From contig NW_014577254.1 in NCBI RefSeq assembly GCF_000485595.1, forward strand, positions 297,689-320,239: a stretch of DNA of 22,551 nucleotides. The letters run 5' to 3'. This stretch comes from Priapulus caudatus. Lineage: Eukaryota > Priapulida > Priapulimorpha > Priapulimorphida > Priapulidae. The position numbers and the translations under genes are program-made. Below are positions 18,328 through 22,551 of this stretch, one piece after another; the first letter of the stretch is position 1, and the number at the start of each line of letters is the position of its first letter. Below the pieces are notes generated by a model that made no database searches, was not told the DNA's origin, and saw nothing but the letters and a program-made list of their open reading frames with translations.

Positions 18328-21300
18328 GTAATCGCCTCATTTCGACAATTTAATGAGAAGTAAAATTAACCGAAAATTAACCGTCGGAGCTTTATATCTG
18401 CGTCATTCGTATGACCGTAAAAAGCGATTACGTATGAGCACGTCAACAGTGATATTGTTTGTCAGTTTCTCATTTCGTATAAAATGAAGCATAAAAAAAA
18501 GGGCGACAAACAAGTAGTGCTCGTTATTTTTGGGAAAATTTTTATTGCGATTTATTGATAGATTAATAATGAAGGCATGTGTTATGCGGTGTGTAGGATG
18601 GAGGCTTCCGGCGACTGTGACACCCCTTCATTATACTGTCGAGTTACATCCATATCTCGACCCTGCAGATATGGAGCCAAGCGAATTCTACTTCACAGGT
18701 TAGAGGCGCATGTGCACACACGCACGCACGCACGCACGCACACACATGCATATATATATATTATATATATTATATATATTTATTATAGTTATTATGAACA
18801 ATGCGTGCGTAGTCAGCAATGTCTACGGAATGTAGGCACGTTCTGAACTATATAGAAAAAGTGTAAAATGCTGTGGCGCGGAAAACAAAAGAATGCCGAT
18901 TAGAGTTATGCAGGACTCTGCAGGAAAGAAATTGAATGTTATAATTAAGTGATATATGAATTAATTTGACTAGCAGTTAAACCAAGATGACATATCAATA
19001 GCAGCAAGAAAGTTTGCTGTTATACCCTTATGATTATATTTTTGAACTAGGTTATTGGCACATAAACCGCCGCCAGGTATGGGTCTACAATTGTAAATAC
19101 TAAATTTATATACTAAATGACAATTGCAGCCGGATGCACCCATGGTAACAGCACCGTAGCTTAGAAATAATTCTATTTATCAAAACCCCAAATTCCAACA
19201 AAACATTTTGGAAATAACTCTTCATGCGAAATTCCGTAATGAATTTCTAGAAACCACGTTCCTTGTGAACGATCCATACATACGACAGCTCTAAAATATG
19301 TTTGTCGATGTATCAGATAAAGAAAAAGTTTTAGGAGTGATTGCGTTGACAGCGACTGCTGCTGATTTGTTTGTAATAGATACCAAGTATTGTAACTTGT
19401 TTGATGTAGCTACAAACTGCTGTAACTGCATGTTTTGACATAGATACACTGGGTTATAACCTATTTGATGTAGATACAGAGGGTAGTACGTAACTGATGT
19501 GATGTAGATACAACAACAATTGTGATTTTTCCGCTGTGCCTACTTCATTCCCTGTGGCGCCACGCCTGTGTTTTACTCTGTGTGAGGTTTGATTCCTATA
19601 CAGTCCCACGTATCTTACATTTTATTGGGCACAGTTTGGATTTATATTTTACACTTTCTTCTTTTGTCATCAATGAAACTGGTCAGTATCGCCATTACTT
19701 GTGCCGCTGCTACATTTGGCCCCATATTTCTGCACACGAGTTCTCTTGGTCACCTCTAATACTCGCAATTGGAGAAGAGTACACCACCTTGCGGCGTTTT
19801 TATGCAATACTGACCCAGTCCGGTAGGATAACCAATAGGGCACGCATACCTAGTTCATTTGCTGGATGGCATATGTCTGGTTGTCTTGCTGGATGGTTTT
19901 CTTGTTTATAACAACATACGTTAGATTCCGTTCGTTGCAAAACACTTACTGAATTTGTGATTACTCACTAGGAAAGGTAAAGATCGCAATCCAGTGTGAA
20001 GAGCCCACGAGCAGTATATTCCTGCACAAAGATGCTCTGGATGTGACTGAGGTCGTTCTACGCGACGAAGAAACTGGTGGATTGATCCCGAGCGTAACTG
20101 GTTCCAGTTTTGTCGCGGATAAACACCTTTACGAGATCTATTTAGATAGTTATCTATCTAAAAATCAAAAGTACAGCTTGGAAATGGAATTCAGAGGCAA
20201 CCTTACAGCTGATTACCTGGCTGGTATTTACCTCAACAGTTACAAGGATGACAACGGTGCGACAAAGTAAGCATAGCAACAGTAACGAATTATTGTGCAC
20301 CAACTTTTTTTCAGACTTTACATAGATTTCAGTGAAACATGCAGAAAGGCTGCAGTTTACATCAGTTGGGCCATAATAAAAATATTGTTTGTTTGGCCTA
20401 AGCCGACCGACCCGCCAAAAAGGATTTTTTCTTCTTTTTGTACCTACATTATATAAATCAAATGTACCAAGCAAAACAAACATTCAACATAAAAATCTCC
20501 ACACAAGCACACCCGAGCATGTAGACACCATGCTGAATTTGTAAAAAGACCCCTTAAAAAGAGCCTACCTACCTTCCCAAACTTTTCAGCCTGGGTCGGG
20601 TGAGGGAAAATAAAGATTTTTTTAATTGTGGCTTTGTTGAGGATATATTTCTCAGAATTATATCATTAGCTCTAGTTAGCTAGAACGTGAACACGAATCT
20701 ATTCCTGTGATTTCTGACTATCGACAAAGAGTTTGTAGGCAGGCTACTGCAGTATCGCAACTGTAGATTTAATATAATTATAAAATATGAATAATATATT
20801 TTTTAACCCATGTCGTGTGGTGATGTCGTTGTACTGTTTTTTAGGTGGTTGATGGTTAGCCAGTTGGAGTCAATATCCGCGCGCAGGGTCTTCCCTTGCT
20901 TTGACGAGCCTCGTTTTTCGACACCGTTTAAAGTGGCCATGTGGCGGAAGGATTGGCACAGCGCCATCTACAACACTCCGGTTATAGCTAGCGAAGTGGA
21001 GTGAGTATAGTGAGCGATTACTCGAATTGACATTCAGAAACTAGCAGGAGGGTCACTTGGTAATTGTAACTACCGTATTTACTCGTGTATAAGTCGCACC
21101 CAATTTTTGTGACAGAACTGGGGCCCATACTAGGGGTGATTTCTTAGCCTCTGTATAAGTCCAGATTTTTTTTATTGAAGGTATGTACAAAAAAAGCGTG
21201 ACTTATACACGAGTAAACACAGTAATTTTCAAATAGCGTCTCGTCGTGGTTTCATTAAAGTGATTACGTCACGAATTTCTAGCACCATCAAGTAGCGTGT

Positions 21301-22352
21301 TTGTTGTTGCATCGCACACTGAACGATCTCCATCCTTCACCACAGGGACGGGCGTCTGTTGTCGTCATCGTTGTCGTATGTAACCGTGTATAGAGGATCT
21401 TTGTTTCTTGTCGCGAAAGGACTTTGTCGAGGAAACAACTGTTTGACAATTCATCTTTTCTCTTCCGCACACGAATCTTTACAACATACTAATGGTTTTT
21501 CGATCCCCTTAAAACCAACAAGGTCTGATTAGAAGAAAATTGACGACGTTGTTCTTTCAGTGGTGAATGGGTTAAGGAAACCTTTGAGGAGTCCCCGCCG
21601 ATGCCTACCTACCTGAATGCATTCGTGATCTCAGATTTCGACTACCGGGAAACGGAGACCGTACACGGCACAAAGGTTAATTTACTCGCCATTTCAGTGC
21701 TCACTTGTATAGACACGTTAATATTATTTCTCCTTTCTCATTCTTTTATTCATTCTATTATCTAGTTCTATTTCCTTTTTCTATTTCTATTATCAATCAT
21801 AATATTATTCATTTCTCACTCGCCTCTTTCTACTGAATAACTAGTCATTTTTAGTATAGGTTGGTTCCATGATCTCTCCCCATTTCGTAAATCTTGGTAG
21901 TAACGCGTATGTAGCCTTGTAATACCGTAATCCATAAAGGTCATTCTCTTAGATGCATGTTTGTCCTCACAGTCGATGCATATGTGTCAAAGATTTAAGA
22001 TCCCCTTGGTGTCTGCGTCATTTAATCTGGTTGGGTTAATATATTTATCAAGTCCATTAAAATGTAATTTGCTATATAAGTAATATAAGCTACACAAGTA
22101 TCACTACGTATTGCTATATAAGTAAAGAGCTCATCGAATGACTTTTCCGAAAAAGCGGACATTTCTAAAACTTGACTGTAATGTGGAGGAGGCATGTAGT
22201 CAGTGGTTACAGATTCTGTAATTCGATGCAGATCAGGGCGTATGCCCAGCCGAGCAGGGTTGATGAAGTTCAATATGCTCTGGAAGCTACGAGAGAAATT
22301 CTGACATATTTCGAGCATCACTTCAAGGTTCCGTATCAGTTGAAAAAATCAG
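18063..22352 (+). CDS. ANPEP: M1-family membrane aminopeptidase (aminopeptidase N type), 5' part of the gene
   Basis: Exons 18063-18327, 18597-18698, 19972-20266, 20845-21000, 21561-21675, 22232-22352 join in frame; all introns are GT-AG. The visible product is 351 residues and continues off the window; full-length family members are near 950. Order: 31-residue cytoplasmic tail, transmembrane helix at about 32-57, Thr-rich stalk at 63-88, then the N-terminal beta domain of M1 peptidases. Hallmarks are RLPATVTPLHYTVEL at 91-105, FPCFDEP at 237-243, YLNAFVISDFDYRE and YFEHHFKVPYQLKKS. In the family this type II ectoenzyme removes N-terminal residues from peptides at the surface of absorptive cells. 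The GAMEN and HEXXH motifs come later and are not in the window, so I cannot confirm catalysis or the exact paralogue. ANPEP is used as the nearest family symbol. Confidence 0.92.
18597..18698 (+). CDS. ANPEP: Aminopeptidase exon 2: short exon coding the conserved RLP..PLHY segment
   Basis: Acceptor gcggtgtgtag|GATGG, donor TTCACAG|gttaga, phase 1 to 1, 33 full codons. Joined to exon 1 it reads GWRLPATVTPLHYTVELHPY, then LDPADMEPSEFYFTG. RLP..(V)xPxHYxLxLxP...F.G is the standard opening of the M1 N-terminal domain. The real reading frame here is short, and a longer misleading open frame overlaps it in another frame. Without this exon the domain would lack its first strands. Confidence 0.9.
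18699..19971. other. Aminopeptidase intron 2-3 with microsatellites and a tandem repeat
   Basis: CA/CG/TA microsatellites lie at 18713-18780. 19377-19514 is a tandem repeat of 30-34 bp (consensus TAGATACA...GTAAC...TTTGATG), a little over four units. The remainder shows no recognisable element; a short open frame at 19522-19911 has no protein-like pattern. Confidence 0.6.
19972..20266 (+). CDS. ANPEP: Aminopeptidase exon 3: N-terminal beta-domain strands
   Basis: Acceptor attactcactag|GAAAGG, donor GACAAA|gtaagc, phase 1 to 2, 97 full codons (124-220). It codes KVKIAIQCEEPTSSIFLHKD, then YSLEMEFRGNLTADYLAGIY with an N-glycosylation sequon (NLT). LNSYKDDNGATK runs into the next exon. Confidence 0.94.
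20267..20844. other. Aminopeptidase intron 3-4, possible degraded repeat
   Basis: ggcctaagccgaccgaccc near 20395 and cctgggtcgggtgaggg near 20591 look like facing ends of a degraded repeat, but pairing is poor. Nothing else is seen. Confidence 0.35.
20845..21000 (+). CDS. ANPEP: Aminopeptidase exon 4: ARRVFPCFDEP motif
   Basis: Acceptor gtactgttttttag|GTGG, donor GAAGTGGA|gtgagt, phase 2 to 2. It codes WLMVSQLESISARRVFPCFD, then EPRFSTPFKVAMWR. The (A/S)R..FPCFDEP motif is near-invariant in this M1 subfamily. Confidence 0.95.
21071..21224. mobile_element. MITE with TACCGTATTTACTCG terminus, copy 2
   Basis: TACCGTATTTACTCGTGTAT on the left pairs with acttatacacgagtaaacac then agta on the right. 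A gtataagtc/gacttata block is also repeated inside. It is better preserved than copy 1 at 11151. Confidence 0.75.
21561..21675 (+). CDS. ANPEP: Aminopeptidase exon 5: YLNAFVISDFDYRE
   Basis: Acceptor gttgttctttcag|TGGTG, donor CACAAAG|gttaat, phase 2 to 0. It codes GEWVKETFEESPPMPTYLNA, then FVISDFDYRETETVHGTK, the last strands before the catalytic domain. The donor gttaat is weaker than the others but is the only one that keeps frame and homology. Confidence 0.92.
21676..22231. other. Aminopeptidase intron 5-6, nothing recognised
   Basis: Pyrimidine-rich at 21722-21835 (tctcctttctcattc-like), otherwise plain AT-rich intron. Confidence 0.6.
22232..22352 (+). CDS. ANPEP: Aminopeptidase exon 6: helix leading into the catalytic domain (gene continues off the window)
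   Basis: Acceptor attcgatgcag|ATCAGG, donor AAATCAG|gtatgt, phase 0 to 1, 40 full codons. It codes IRAYAQPSRVDEVQYALEAT, then REILTYFEHHFKVPYQLKKS. Family members follow this with D..A.PDF..GAMENWG, which would be on the next exon. Confidence 0.93.
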
Positions 22353-22369
22353 GTATGTCATCAACTATA

Positions 22370-22439
22370 TGTATATATATATATACATATACTCACGCAC
22401 GCTGGTATGCACCAATGCACACATGCACGCACGCACGCA

Positions 22440-22512
<73 letters not shown>

Positions 22513-22551
22513 CACACACACACACACACACACACACGACACTACACGACG
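22370..22551. repeat. TA then (CA)n microsatellite at the right edge
   Basis: A short TA run, cgcacgcacgcag, then about 49 CA units broken by cgaca. It runs to the window end, so its length and any assembly break there cannot be judged. Confidence 0.9.

Noticed and set aside
18577-18846. Open frame of 89 codons over the aminopeptidase exon 2 region
   Set aside because: It is in the wrong frame; the conserved RLP..PLHY is read in another frame and fits the splice phases.
19522-19911. Open frame of 129 codons in the aminopeptidase intron
   Set aside because: No domain character and no splice phase that would keep exon 2 to exon 3 homology. The direct join at 18698/19972 is correct.

Overview
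This is a stretch of animal (metazoan) nuclear DNA. It shows spliced genes with GT-AG introns that are often longer than their exons, AT-rich introns, long CA/TA microsatellites and many short DNA-transposon remnants. There is no operon-like packing. The proteins are animal brush-border types. The repeats and compact introns suggest a marine invertebrate (echinoderm, hemichordate, cephalochordate or lophotrochozoan), but I cannot name the species.

Two genes lie head to tail on the + strand. The first (6024-14941, ten exons resolved) encodes an rBAT/SLC3A1-like heavy chain of a heteromeric amino acid transporter. It has a cytoplasmic tail with the PYAGM motif, one transmembrane segment, a juxtamembrane cysteine and a complete GH13 alpha-glucosidase-like ectodomain. 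Only the initiator exon is missing. Unlike mammalian rBAT, it keeps every GH13 catalytic landmark I can look for. The second gene (18063 to beyond 22352, six exons resolved) encodes the N-terminal part of an M1 aminopeptidase of the aminopeptidase N type: cytoplasmic tail, transmembrane anchor, Thr-rich stalk and the start of the N-terminal beta domain. One of its exons (18597-18698) encodes the conserved RLP..HY segment and is easily missed because it is short. The zinc-binding active site lies beyond the right edge.

Layout: 1-620 holds short palindromes, a TAG microsatellite and a possible minus-strand coding exon. 621-6023 has no convincing gene. It is a purine-rich, repeat-laden tract with several DNA-transposon remnants: a foldback element with a 10-bp direct repeat, a 179-bp hAT-like MITE, a 791-bp element with another MITE nested in it, and fragments of a TAGGGGTGCACC family. 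6024-14941 is the heavy-chain gene. Its 3.7-kb fifth intron carries two direct copies of a roughly 0.8-kb repeat, each with three nuclear-receptor DR1 sites. 14942-18062 is intergenic, with a polyadenylation signal, a run of minisatellites, a perfect-arm hairpin, another MITE, and six GATA-factor motifs just upstream of the aminopeptidase start. 18063-22551 is the aminopeptidase gene, ending in a CA microsatellite.

How the genes may work together (inference): both products would be type II membrane proteins of absorptive epithelium. An aminopeptidase frees amino acids from peptides at the cell surface, and an rBAT-type heavy chain with a light-chain partner imports cystine and dibasic amino acids. 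The GATA cluster and DR1 arrays are the kinds of sites used in gut gene regulation, but nothing here proves they are used.
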